Origin: an uncultured Pelagibacteraceae bacterium
GTDB lineage: Bacteria > Pseudomonadota > Alphaproteobacteria > Pelagibacterales > AG-422-B15
Direction: 5' to 3'
Length of the DNA stretch: 64,000 nt
Assembly (NCBI GenBank): GCA_902544525.1
Contig: CACCCN010000002.1
Coordinates: forward strand, 81,416-145,415
Positions 54,631-63,650 of the stretch are shown piece by piece. A program made the position numbers and the translations under genes. Within the stretch, counting starts at the first letter, position 1, and every line of letters starts with the position of its first letter. The notes below the pieces were generated by a model. It saw only the letters and a program-made list of their open reading frames with translations. It did no database searches and was not told the origin of the DNA.

Positions 54631-55746
54631 TTATGTTAATGATTTAGATATTTTTATCATTTCTCTCATCAAAATTATGAAAAAAGTTAAAATGATTCCT
54701 AATACAGCAGAGACTAGGATATAAATAATTAATATTACTATTTTATCGGGATTGACAATTTGAATAGAAAAATAATTGGATGGTAGTAAATTCATTCTTC
54801 TCACAGTAATTATATCACTGTTTATTTGACTTATTTCTTTATCTAAATCTTTAATCTGTTTCTTAATTTTATATCTATCGCCTAATAACCCTATATATAT
54901 TGGATCTTTCAAAATTTTTTCATCAGGTTCATATTTTTTTAAATTAGATAATTTCTCATTTAGTATTTTTTTGCCTTCAAAATAAGAATACTTTTTGTTT
55001 CGAGATGAGAAGCTACTTTCACCAATTACATTAAAAAATGAACTTATCGCTCCAGGCATTGTCAAAGTATTTGATATATTGTTAATATCAATATCAACTA
55101 TATTTGATATTTTAATTAAGTTTTCAATATCCTCTATTTCTTTATTATAAGATATATTAAATAATTTTTTATGATTATCTATTGTGTTGTCTATGAATAA
55201 CATTTCATTGTTAGTCAAATTCTCAATTTTTTTTTGTAAATTATTACTTTTTAATCTCATTTTTTTTATTGAATGATCAATAAGACTTACTTTTAATTGA
55301 GAGTGTGCATAAGACATCATTTCTTTCAATTCTTCGTAATTATTATTAACAAAAATAACTTGAAGATATTCTTGATCATTCTTCTCATATTTAATTGTGT
55401 TGCTCACTACGCTTGATGTTTCACTTTCAATAAAGTTCTCAGCTATAATCAACTCATCACTCTTAGAATCTGATTTCATATTATTAAATATGTTATCAAT
55501 GGTATTTAATTCAATTTCCATTGCTGAAAAACTGTAAACGTAATCGTTATCAGCAATTAAAATATCATCAGTTAAAATATAATCTATTTTTCCAGTGAAG
55601 GTGTTGAATGATAAGCTTGTTAAGGAAAAATACAACCCTAAGGCTGATGCAACTATTGTGGTAAAAAGAAATAAAAATCGGTGTTGCCTGCACTTTTGCA
55701 AAAAAATTTTTATTGAAAGATTTCCATCGTAGATATTAGTTTCCAT
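54631..55746 (-). CDS. Wzz-type chain-length determinant-like protein
   Basis: A 371-residue protein with the Wzz layout. The N-terminal membrane helix is at about residues 25-45 (HRFLFLFTTIVASALGLYFSL), and a long periplasmic, coiled-coil-rich region follows (NLQKKIENLTNNEML). A C-terminal helix (KIVILIIYILVSAVLGIILTFFIILMREMIKI) ends the protein. It controls polysaccharide length in Wzy-dependent systems. The Pro/Gly-rich C-terminal helix motif of Wzz is weak, so identification rests on topology and neighbours. Confidence 0.82.
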   Translation of the reverse strand: METNIYDGNLSIKIFLQKCRQHRFLFLFTTIVASALGLYFSLTSLSFNTFTGKIDYILTDDILIADNDYVYSFSAMEIELNTIDNIFNNMKSDSKSDELIIAENFIESETSSVVSNTIKYEKNDQEYLQVIFVNNNYEELKEMMSYAHSQLKVSLIDHSIKKMRLKSNNLQKKIENLTNNEMLFIDNTIDNHKKLFNISYNKEIEDIENLIKISNIVDIDINNISNTLTMPGAISSFFNVIGESSFSSRNKKYSYFEGKKILNEKLSNLKKYEPDEKILKDPIYIGLLGDRYKIKKQIKDLDKEISQINSDIITVRRMNLLPSNYFSIQIVNPDKIVILIIYILVSAVLGIILTFFIILMREMIKISKSLT

Positions 55747-55869
55747 AATATAATATTAAATTTTTGAGCTTTTTTTATATAACAATTTTGAATTTATTCA
55801 ATATTATAGTGTTAAAGTACTATTTTATTTATATGATACGAAATAAAGTATATTTTCTTTTATAATATA

Positions 55870-57150
55870 TTGCATATATCAATGACAAATTTCCTATTTT
55901 TTATAAAGAATAATATTCTACATCTGACAATTTTAACTCTTCTTCTACATTTCCTCAAAAATAATTTTTCTGCATACTATTTTTTTATCATAATAATGAT
56001 GATGATAAGTTTTTTTGTTATCTATAAGGATAAGAAAATATTTAAATTTGAACTAGATAAGAATATATTTTTTTTTTATATAATTTTTTTAATTTCACTA
56101 TTTTATATTGGACTAATATCAATAATATCTAACCAAAGATTTAACCTTGATTACGTTTTAATTTTATTTGCACTTGGCAAGATTTATATATCTCCATTAA
56201 TTGTTATATTAGTGGTTTTTCTTACGAAACATAGGTACGACTATTATTCTCTACTTAATATATATACTGTGATAATGTTATTTGCATTTTTATCAATATT
56301 GCTACAAAATTTCTTAGGCCATATACCTTTTTTCGGGGAAACATATTATCATGAGGCTAGATATGGTGTGCTAGGTTATTCTTCTATAACTGGGTCTGTA
56401 AATAGCTATGGTCTATGTATTAGTCTTGCTACTTTATTTATTTTTTTTAACAAAAAAATTGGTGATTTTATTAAATCAATTTTGATTTTTTTGATATTTT
56501 TTGGTGCTATTTTATCTATGTCAAAGTCGAGTTTAATCAATATAGGTTTACTGTTTAGTATTATGTTATTTTATAATTATAAATTAAGAAATAATTGGAA
56601 TTTTTTTATTTATTTAATTATTTTTTTTATTTTATCATTTATTTTTATTAAATTTTTTCAAGATGCTTTTACTGGACTATTTATTCATACTACTGGCATA
56701 GAAATATTTGATAAAAAAATAAATGATGAAAAATATTTTAATATATTTGCAGCGGCTCTTGAAAGAGTAAATTTACGCTGGGGTTTTCCTGGTAATTTTT
56801 CAAGTTATGACTTCTTATTTGGAATTGGGGTTTTTGCTGGTGGAGCTTCTCTAGGTTTCGAGCACCAGGCCTCTTCTCATAATGCTATATATGACCTATA
56901 CTTTATTGGTGGTCCTTTTTTGCTTGTTTCGTTCATATCTCTAGCAATAATCATACAGTATCGATTATATCAGATATATAAAGCCAGTAATTATAGACAC
57001 GAATTGTCTATTATTTTCTTCATTTCAAATAATATTTTATTATTTAATTCACTTTTCTTTACGAACGCATTTTTTCATCCAGTTATTTCATTTGGGTTTT
57101 ATTTGTCTATCGGGTACTTATTGACATATAAAATGTATTATGAATCATGA
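55870..57150 (+). CDS. Wzy/O-antigen polymerase-like membrane protein (copy B)
   Basis: A 426-residue membrane protein with about 11-12 helices, paralogous to the one at 34784. Shared elements are ARYGVLGYSSITGSVNSYG, AILSMSKSSLINIG and LFGIGVFAGGASLGFEHQASSHNAIYDLYFIGG. It is on the plus strand and overlaps the LPG-synthase-like gene by 4 bases. Likely polymerase or ligase for a second glycan, or a variant linkage; the function is inferred. Confidence 0.85.
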   Translation: MHISMTNFLFFIKNNILHLTILTLLLHFLKNNFSAYYFFIIIMMMISFFVIYKDKKIFKFELDKNIFFFYIIFLISLFYIGLISIISNQRFNLDYVLILFALGKIYISPLIVILVVFLTKHRYDYYSLLNIYTVIMLFAFLSILLQNFLGHIPFFGETYYHEARYGVLGYSSITGSVNSYGLCISLATLFIFFNKKIGDFIKSILIFLIFFGAILSMSKSSLINIGLLFSIMLFYNYKLRNNWNFFIYLIIFFILSFIFIKFFQDAFTGLFIHTTGIEIFDKKINDEKYFNIFAAALERVNLRWGFPGNFSSYDFLFGIGVFAGGASLGFEHQASSHNAIYDLYFIGGPFLLVSFISLAIIIQYRLYQIYKASNYRHELSIIFFISNNILLFNSLFFTNAFFHPVISFGFYLSIGYLLTYKMYYES

Positions 57151-58067
57151 AAAAAAAAATTGAAATTTTTTTTCAAGTCATATTAGTCTGTTTATTAATT
57201 AAAATATTCTATTTTGACAGATCTCTGTTATTAAATATCAATAATATAATTAATTATAATTTTTACAATTTACTATTTTTTGTAATTGGAATTAATTTAT
57301 TTATTGCATTTCTTTTCTATGTAATCATAGGTACGATAACTATTTCAAAGATAAGATTTATAGAGACACTTCAAATATTTTTGCAAGGGGGTTTAATGAA
57401 TCAATTCATTCCTTCTTCAGGATTAATATTTAGATATTATAAATTTAAAATAGTTAGTAAAATTACTTTACCTGAATATACTGTGAGTCAATTTATTTTT
57501 TCAATTTACTCTTTATCTTCATATATATTTTTAGGAGCTTTATTTGGTCTATTGGCCTTCATTAATGTTAATTTGTATAAAATACTAATTTTAATTTTAA
57601 TGCTGATTATTTTAATTATTTGTATTTTTTTTATTAGAAAAAAAATTTTAAATATAATTAAGTATAATTTATTAAGATTTTCATCATTTAATAAGTTTAT
57701 CGAGAATTTTTTAAATATAAAAGACAAGCTTAAGAAAAACTTTATTTTCTTTATTTTTATTTTATTCGGTTTTTTATTTTTAACTTTTCTTGAATGCTGG
57801 GCTTTTTATCAAACTTTACAAATTTTCAGCATTGAAATTAGTTTTTTAACAGCAGCTATATTATGGATTTCTGCGTCAATTATTTCTGTATTGGCAATAA
57901 TTAATTTTTTTGGTTTTTTTGAGATTGTTTTGGCAATTTCAGCACTTACGATAATCAACGAAACCTTGGGTGGTATGGTAATTATCGCATTCACATTCAG
58001 ATTACTCTACATAATTGCTCAAATAATTCTGATAATTTACTCTTTTTTACATAAATTAATAAAGTAA
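57147..58067 (+). CDS. Lysylphosphatidylglycerol synthase-TM (UPF0104/AglD-like) membrane protein
   Basis: A 306-residue protein with about 8 helices. The signature of the LPG synthase TM family is seen in LQIFLQGGLMNQFIPSSGLIFRYYKFK and ALTIINETLGGMVIIAFTFRLLYIIAQIIL. Members of the family are linked to lipid flipping or polyprenol-sugar transfer in glycan pathways. It is coupled to the polymerase copy B gene. Its role here may be lipid-linked sugar handling; not certain. Confidence 0.85.
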   Translation: MKKKIEIFFQVILVCLLIKIFYFDRSLLLNINNIINYNFYNLLFFVIGINLFIAFLFYVIIGTITISKIRFIETLQIFLQGGLMNQFIPSSGLIFRYYKFKIVSKITLPEYTVSQFIFSIYSLSSYIFLGALFGLLAFINVNLYKILILILMLIILIICIFFIRKKILNIIKYNLLRFSSFNKFIENFLNIKDKLKKNFIFFIFILFGFLFLTFLECWAFYQTLQIFSIEISFLTAAILWISASIISVLAIINFFGFFEIVLAISALTIINETLGGMVIIAFTFRLLYIIAQIILIIYSFLHKLIK

Positions 58068-58068
58068 C

Positions 58069-58812
58069 CTATTTGCCTCTAATATTTTCGGGGTAATTAA
58101 CCAAAACTGCTTTTTTTTTGCCTTTGTAGATAAAAAGACTTCCAACCCCAAGTCCTATAGTTGGAAATTTTTTTTCTATATCTAATACATTTGCTATAGA
58201 ACTTGCACCACCAGCTACAGTAAAAGGAATAGAAGTATATTTATAAATTTTTTCAATTAATATTTCGTCATAACCTGTTTCGGTTCCATCTTTATGAACA
58301 CAATTTATTAGAATTTCACCTACTCCTAAATCAATAAGTTCTAAGATAAACTTTTCTATTTCACTCTCGTAAATAATATTTTTTTGATATTCGATATAGT
58401 AATTACTATTATTGTCTTTATCAATGCACAATGTTGCTACACAACTCTGTGAACCAAACTTATTTGCAATTTCACTAATAATTTTTTTATTATTAAAAAG
58501 AGTTTTACCAATAGAAACTCTCTCTAAACCAGCCATAAATATTTTCTCGACAGTATTTAAATCTTTGATACCGCCTCCATAACATAGAGGCATCCTTGCA
58601 TTGACAGCAATATCATTTAATAAGTCATAATTAATTTTATTATCATTATATGCATTTATATCAAATAAGACCAACTCATCTGCTTGCTTATCATTAAAAA
58701 GCTTTACTATATTTACCGGCTCTCCAATATAATTTGGATCTCGAAAATTAATTGTTTTAACAATATAATTATTTTGCATTAATAAAACAGGAATAAGCCT
58801 GGATCTATACAT
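58069..58812 (-). CDS. HisF-like ammonia-channelling subunit, set 2 (catalytic Asp residues lost)
   Basis: A HisF-fold protein of 247 residues: SRLIPVLLMQNNYIVKTINF, then GGGIKDLNTVEKIFMAGLERVSIG, and AGGASSIANVLDIEKKFPTIGLGVG. By eye, both HisF acid-base Asp positions are substituted (IPVLLMQ for CLDVKD and TLCIDK-type for AIDAK). It is therefore unlikely to be an active HisF and should only pass NH3 from HisH to the amidotransferase. Last gene in the set, overlapping hisH by 8 bases. Confidence 0.9.
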   Translation of the reverse strand: MYRSRLIPVLLMQNNYIVKTINFRDPNYIGEPVNIVKLFNDKQADELVLFDINAYNDNKINYDLLNDIAVNARMPLCYGGGIKDLNTVEKIFMAGLERVSIGKTLFNNKKIISEIANKFGSQSCVATLCIDKDNNSNYYIEYQKNIIYESEIEKFILELIDLGVGEILINCVHKDGTETGYDEILIEKIYKYTSIPFTVAGGASSIANVLDIEKKFPTIGLGVGSLFIYKGKKKAVLVNYPENIRGK

Positions 58813-59419
58813 ATAGTTTTGAAAAGTTATCTAGTAGCTTAATTCCATTTTTATGACTTTTTTCTGGGTGAAATTGAACTCCAAAAAAGTTTTTATACTC
58901 AAACGAGCTGATAAAATTTTCACCATAATTTGTATATCCATATTTAGTATTTTCACTTTTAAATTTATTTTTAATTCCATAACTATGCAGAAAATAAAAA
59001 TAGCTACCAGTATCTATATTGCTAAACAGTAAATTTCTTTTTTCATAATTTACGCTATTCCAACCGATATGCGGATACCTTACCTTAATAGAGTTAAGTT
59101 TTATTACCTCATTATCGATCCAACCAAAGCCAGTTTCATTTCCCTCTTCGCTAGAATTAAAAAAAATTTGCATACCTATGCAAATTCCTAAAATAGGTTT
59201 TTTCAAGTGTATTGCAAAATTATTTATTTCCTCATAAATTTTATTTTCTTTTAAGTTGTTTATTATTGAGTCGAAACTACCGATTCCTGGTATTATTAAT
59301 TTGGTAATTTTTTTAAAACATGACGGATCATTAACTACTATATGATCAACTCCTAAATCTGAGTAAATATTACTTAAAGAATTAATATTTGCATGTTTTG
59401 TATTAATTATACCTATCAT
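58805..59419 (-). CDS. HisH-like glutamine amidotransferase, set 2
   Basis: A class I glutaminase. The track start (59461) reads 14 residues inside the amidotransferase gene; the ATG at 59419 gives MIGIINTKHANINSL, a normal HisH start, and an ATGA overlap with the upstream gene. This yields 204 residues. The nucleophile is in ILGICIGMQIFFNS and the His-Glu pair in FFGVQFHPEKSHKNG. Works with the adjacent HisF-like and amidotransferase proteins. Confidence 0.91.
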   Translation of the reverse strand: MIGIINTKHANINSLSNIYSDLGVDHIVVNDPSCFKKITKLIIPGIGSFDSIINNLKENKIYEEINNFAIHLKKPILGICIGMQIFFNSSEEGNETGFGWIDNEVIKLNSIKVRYPHIGWNSVNYEKRNLLFSNIDTGSYFYFLHSYGIKNKFKSENTKYGYTNYGENFISSFEYKNFFGVQFHPEKSHKNGIKLLDNFSKLYV

Positions 59420-60579
59420 CTCATTAATCTTTTTTCTAGTTTTAGTATTTTGAGGAACCATAAAATGACGTTTAGTAGTTTTTCTTTAGATTTATAATTG
59501 TAATGATATTTATTCTCCTGATTATAAATAGATCGCAATTGATCTGCATTAATACCTAATTTAATAGCAATATAATTAAAATCTTTTTTTAACTCGACAG
59601 GATTATATGGTGGCTCTTGTAGTTTCTTTAAGGCTTCATCTCTTGTAATCTCTTTTGACATTATTAAACTTGAAAGATGAGCTCTTCTTTTATCAATATT
59701 AAACTTTGTAGGCAGCCAATATCCTTCAAGGAATTTAGTAAAATTTGATTCATGATGTTTAGCGCCGTAGTCTTTCCAGCCAATTTCTTTTTTCATTAAG
59801 TCTATTGCTTTTTTTTTACTGTAATTGATATGATTTAGAGGTTGAATAATTTTTATTTTATGAACATATTTATAGATAATCTGATAATTTAGAATATCAC
59901 ACATGGGAAATTTTTTTAGATTTATAGTCCCAAATTTTTTATGAATATTCCTTATTTGTGTCAAATCTCCTGCATGATAATGCCAATATATGGGCTCTCT
60001 TATTCCCTCAGTATGCAAATTACCACCAGTTAAAATATATTTAAAATTATTTTTTTTTGCAAAATTGAATGTAGCAGCCCATATTGCATGATCTTGAATC
60101 GCATCAACTGTTGGAACTTGAGCTTTAAAAAAAGAAAGTTTTAAATCTTTAATCTCATTCCAGTCAATTACTTCTGTATGGAGATCAAGATTATATTTAT
60201 CAATAAATTTTTCTATATTTGATATTGCTATTTTATTATTCCATCCTGTATCAACGTGGAACAATAGTGGATTTAACTTGAGTTCACATACGATAAAATA
60301 CAATAAATAACTACTGTCAATCCCACCACTTATACCTATCAAGCAGTCATATTCAGAATTATTTTGTTTTTTGTTATTTAATAAATTTTTTTTTAAAGTA
60401 TCAAAGTAATTCGTGCTATTTTCTATATTATTTTTTAAATAAGGTCTTATATTTTTTTCATAATTAACGCAGTAATCACATATTCCAAAACTATTAAATT
60501 TAATATTTTTGTCGGAATTATCCATTACGCAAGATTTACAAATCTGATAATTAATAGTTTTTTTTTCTGATAACTGCAT
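59416..60579 (-). CDS. N-acetyl sugar amidotransferase (WbpG-like), set 2
   Basis: A 387-residue amidotransferase. N-terminal Cys pairs are CKSCVMDNSDKN and GICDYC. The ATP-PPase loop CLIGISGGIDSSYLLY differs from set 1 (PGSGGKDS) and matches the WbpG-like branch. The C-terminus contains HHESNFTKFLEGYWLPTKFNIDKRRAHLSSL. Coupled to HisH2 and HisF2, it probably amidinates an acetamido sugar different from the one in set 1. Confidence 0.9.
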   Translation of the reverse strand: MQLSEKKTINYQICKSCVMDNSDKNIKFNSFGICDYCVNYEKNIRPYLKNNIENSTNYFDTLKKNLLNNKKQNNSEYDCLIGISGGIDSSYLLYFIVCELKLNPLLFHVDTGWNNKIAISNIEKFIDKYNLDLHTEVIDWNEIKDLKLSFFKAQVPTVDAIQDHAIWAATFNFAKKNNFKYILTGGNLHTEGIREPIYWHYHAGDLTQIRNIHKKFGTINLKKFPMCDILNYQIIYKYVHKIKIIQPLNHINYSKKKAIDLMKKEIGWKDYGAKHHESNFTKFLEGYWLPTKFNIDKRRAHLSSLIMSKEITRDEALKKLQEPPYNPVELKKDFNYIAIKLGINADQLRSIYNQENKYHYNYKSKEKLLNVILWFLKILKLEKRLMR

Positions 60580-60827
60580 CTAATTTATTTCTAATAAGTA
60601 TTTATGAAAATTATTTTATCAATCTTAGTATTACAGTATCGATCATTATAATCTCTTGTTCATTAATACTTGTAAATTTATTTATGCTCATATTATTATA
60701 CATTATATATTACAACGTAATTTCATATACTAATAAATAAAAATAAAACTTAACTTAGATAATATATTTATCAAAAAATAATATATTTAATTGCCATAAT
60801 GCTTTTAATTACTTAAAACTTAATATA

Positions 60828-61361
60828 ATGAAAAAACATAATATAAAACCAAAAGTGCTCATTCTTGATGTTGATGGTGTTATGACTGATGGTAAATTTT
60901 ACTATAATGTGGATGGAAAATTCCTTAAAGCTTTTGGTCCAGATGATGCAGATGCGTTAGGCTTAATTGATAAATTTTTAGAGGTAAGATTCATCACAGG
61001 AGACAAGAAGGGGTTTGAAATATCAAGAAAAAGGATAGTTGATGATATGGGTTACAAGCTTGACCTAGTTAGTACTATAAACCGATTAGAGTGGATGAGA
61101 GCAAAGTATGACTTAAAAGATATTATTTTCATAGGAGATGGAATTTTTGACTATATTGCAATGAAGGAGGTAAGTTACTCAATTGTTACAAACAATGGTG
61201 ACATTCAAACAAAAAAATATGCTGATTATGTTACTCAGAGATACGGCGGTGATAGAGCTGTTGCTGAAGCAGTCATGCACATTTTGAATAAATTTTTTAA
61301 AGAGTTTGATTTCAATAAAAATTTATCCTCTAAAGATATATCGGGAGAATGGGCAAAATGA
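60828..61361 (+). CDS. KdsC-like HAD phosphatase
   Basis: A HAD phosphatase of 177 residues in the Kdo 8-phosphate/NeuNAc-9-P phosphatase class. Motifs are VLILDVDGVMTDGKFYYNVDG, FITGDKKGFEISRKRIVDDM and IGDGIFDYIAMKEVSYSIVTNN. The GGDRAVAEAVMHIL tail is also KdsC-like. No KdsA neighbour is seen; it is translationally coupled (ATGA) to a GatZ-like gene instead. Phosphatase on a phosphorylated keto-acid sugar is inferred. Confidence 0.9.
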   Translation: MKKHNIKPKVLILDVDGVMTDGKFYYNVDGKFLKAFGPDDADALGLIDKFLEVRFITGDKKGFEISRKRIVDDMGYKLDLVSTINRLEWMRAKYDLKDIIFIGDGIFDYIAMKEVSYSIVTNNGDIQTKKYADYVTQRYGGDRAVAEAVMHILNKFFKEFDFNKNLSSKDISGEWAK

Positions 61362-62506
61362 AGATTCTTACTGATGTCATAAAAACTAAAAAATCAACAC
61401 TTTTAGGCGTAGGACCGATGAGTGTTAATTGTGTCAATGCAACTATAGAACTTGCTAATGAAAATAATATACCCCTTATGATGATAGCAAGTAGAAGACA
61501 GATAGATAGCAAAGAGATGGGTGGAGGTTATGTTAATAATTGGACTACTGAGGAATTTTCAAAGTATATTAATACAAATGATAGAAACTCAATGATTATT
61601 TTGTCTCGAGATCACGGTGGACCTTATCAAAATAATATTGAGTACGAAAAACAATTAAACTTAGATGATGCGATGCTTTCTGCAAAAAAATCGTTTGAAA
61701 TTGACATTATAAATAATTTTAAAATAATACACATTGATCCTAGTATAGACCCATCAGGAGATTTAAATTCTGAAATAATATTAGAACGATTAAAAGAACT
61801 TTATGCTTTTTGTATTGAGACATCTAAAATACACAATAAACCTATAGAAATTGAAGTAGGTACAGAAGAACAGTCTGGTGGTACCAACACCATAGAAGAA
61901 TTAGAATATTCACTGAATGAAATAACAAATTTTTGTGAAAAAAATAAGTTTAAAAAACCTCTTTTTGTTGTAGTTCAAACGGGTACAAAAGTAATGGAAA
62001 CTAAAAATATTGGTATTTTTAAGGGTATTTCAAAAGATTTTGAAAAAAGTAATATTCCCGCACTAATTAATCTGTGTGAAAAATATAAAATAAATATAAA
62101 ACAGCATAATACGGATTATCTTGATGATGGTTTTTTAAGCAAACATCCTTCGTTTGGGATTCATGCTGCTAATGTGGCTCCAGAATATGGTGTGGCTGAA
62201 ACATTACAATTATTTAAAATAATTGAAGACTATAATATGCATAAAATTAAAGAAGAATTTATTGAGATTAGTGTTTCTTCAAAAAAATGGACTAAATGGA
62301 TTATTGATAATGAAAAAATTAATGACTATGAAAGAGCAATCATAAGTGGTCATTACGTTTTTTCAACTGATAAATTTATTAACCTTAAAAAAAAATTAAT
62401 TAGAGAAATTGGTTATAGTCAAAAAAGATTAGATAGTATTCTAAAGAATGCTGTCAAGTCATCAATAAAAAGATATATGACTTGTTTTAACTTAATTTTA
62501 CATTAA
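61358..62506 (+). CDS. GatZ/KbaZ-like D-tagatose-bisphosphate aldolase subunit family protein
   Basis: A TIM-barrel protein of 382 residues in the GatZ/KbaZ class. Segments seen include LLGVGPMSVNCVNATIELANENNIPLMMIASRRQID, ILSRDHGGPYQNNIEYEK, IIHIDPSIDPSG and EIEVGTEEQSGGTNTIEELEYSL. I chose the ATG at 61358 (ATGA overlap with the KdsC stop; a purine-rich RBS GGGAG at good distance) over 61349. In E. coli, GatZ is an assisting subunit of the class II aldolase GatY, but no GatY is here. Thus its role, with a KdsC-type phosphatase, is unclear. Confidence 0.88.
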   Translation: MKILTDVIKTKKSTLLGVGPMSVNCVNATIELANENNIPLMMIASRRQIDSKEMGGGYVNNWTTEEFSKYINTNDRNSMIILSRDHGGPYQNNIEYEKQLNLDDAMLSAKKSFEIDIINNFKIIHIDPSIDPSGDLNSEIILERLKELYAFCIETSKIHNKPIEIEVGTEEQSGGTNTIEELEYSLNEITNFCEKNKFKKPLFVVVQTGTKVMETKNIGIFKGISKDFEKSNIPALINLCEKYKINIKQHNTDYLDDGFLSKHPSFGIHAANVAPEYGVAETLQLFKIIEDYNMHKIKEEFIEISVSSKKWTKWIIDNEKINDYERAIISGHYVFSTDKFINLKKKLIREIGYSQKRLDSILKNAVKSSIKRYMTCFNLILH

Positions 62507-63273
62507 TTTTTAAAAATATACTCAGTATTTCGTAATATACTATTTTTAAATAAAGATTTTTTATAAAAAACATATTTAAAAAGAATTTCTGCCCATTTAA
62601 TTGCATGACTAAAAAGTTTTACATTAGATAATTGGTCATCTTCACTCCACATGATTGGAAAATAAAAAAACTTTGCTTTACTGTCACAAATATAAAAAAT
62701 TAAACAATAATTAAATGTAAGATCATTAGGAAAATCTAAATAAAATCTATTTTTAAGATATGAGACTTTAAACATATTTAAACCAGAGCCTAAATCAGTT
62801 AAAAACTTAAATGTTACAACTGATGCAACTAAGTTAATAATATAATTTGCATAAATCCTAAATTTTGGATAATTGACTAGTTTAGACTCTTTCGCAAACC
62901 TTGAGCCAAGACAACAATCATAATTTTTATATTTATCATTTAGGAATATATTTTCTAAATTATTTATATCTCCTTGGTCATCACCGTGTAAAATAGTTAC
63001 ATAATCATAGTTATTATCAATGGCATAATTAAATCCTGTTTTATGGGTACCTCCTAAATTATAGTTATTTTTATTTTGGAAGAGTTTAAATTTATTCAAA
63101 TTTCTCTGAACTATTGTATTATTTACAACTTCAAAAGTATTATCAGTACTATTATTATCAATAATTATAATTTCTTCAAATTTACATTCTACTTTAGACT
63201 CTAATATCTTATCTATGACACGTAAGATTTGTTTTTCACAATTAAATACCGGAATAAAAAGTAAATGTTTCAT
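62503..63273 (-). CDS. Glycosyltransferase family 2 (polyprenyl-phosphate mannosyl/glucosyltransferase-like)
   Basis: A GT2 enzyme of 256 residues. Start LLFIPVFNCEKQILRVIDKIL, EEIIIIDNNSTDNTFEVV, then the metal-binding DYVTILHGDDQGD and the LGSRFAKESKLV-type segment typical of DPM1/ArnC-like enzymes. It lacks the C-terminal membrane domain of ArnC. It converges with the GatZ-like gene with a 4-base overlap. Donor and acceptor unknown. Confidence 0.87.
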   Translation of the reverse strand: MKHLLFIPVFNCEKQILRVIDKILESKVECKFEEIIIIDNNSTDNTFEVVNNTIVQRNLNKFKLFQNKNNYNLGGTHKTGFNYAIDNNYDYVTILHGDDQGDINNLENIFLNDKYKNYDCCLGSRFAKESKLVNYPKFRIYANYIINLVASVVTFKFLTDLGSGLNMFKVSYLKNRFYLDFPNDLTFNYCLIFYICDSKAKFFYFPIMWSEDDQLSNVKLFSHAIKWAEILFKYVFYKKSLFKNSILRNTEYIFKN

Positions 63274-63281
63274 TAAATAAT

Positions 63282-63611
63282 TTAGCCTTTAAATGCCTTA
63301 ATCTCTGATATTTTTGAATCTTGGTTAAATGTAATTTTGTCTAAAACTTTTATAATCTCATTGTTATGAAGAGTAATCTCTATTTCAGCAAAAATAATAT
63401 TTTCTGACTGAGTTAAGTCAATTATTTTTAGTTTAAAATTATCTAAATTTTCAAAAATTTTCTTATTCTGCATTACGACATTATCAAAACCTTGAACATT
63501 TATTTCCCAATCACGTAATTTTACTTCACTTCCAAATAAAGATTTTAATGATTTGATATTTTTATTTTCAAAATATAGAAAATATTTTTTTGCAAGGGGT
63601 ATTAAATTCAT
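63282..63611 (-). CDS. SnoaL/NTF2-like small protein
   Basis: A 109-residue protein with the NTF2-like cone fold pattern: KKYFLYFENKNIKSLKSLFGSEVKLRDWE, then a beta-rich stretch IFAEIEITLHNNEIIKVLDKITFN. Members include polyketide cyclases, isomerases and binding proteins; no catalytic set can be read. It lies 8 bases upstream of the GT2 gene on the same strand, and is divergent from the TylF-like gene. Function is undetermined. Confidence 0.78.
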   Translation of the reverse strand: MNLIPLAKKYFLYFENKNIKSLKSLFGSEVKLRDWEINVQGFDNVVMQNKKIFENLDNFKLKIIDLTQSENIIFAEIEITLHNNEIIKVLDKITFNQDSKISEIKAFKG

Positions 63612-63650
63612 ATACTATAAAACTATATTAACTACTTTTGGGTAAAAGAT

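Noticed and set aside
60580-60827. Possible gene or RNA in the longest gap (248 bases)
   Set aside because: Very AT-rich, short stop-laden frames only; no stem-loop or cloverleaf recognised. Probably holds the divergent promoters of the amidotransferase and KdsC-like genes.
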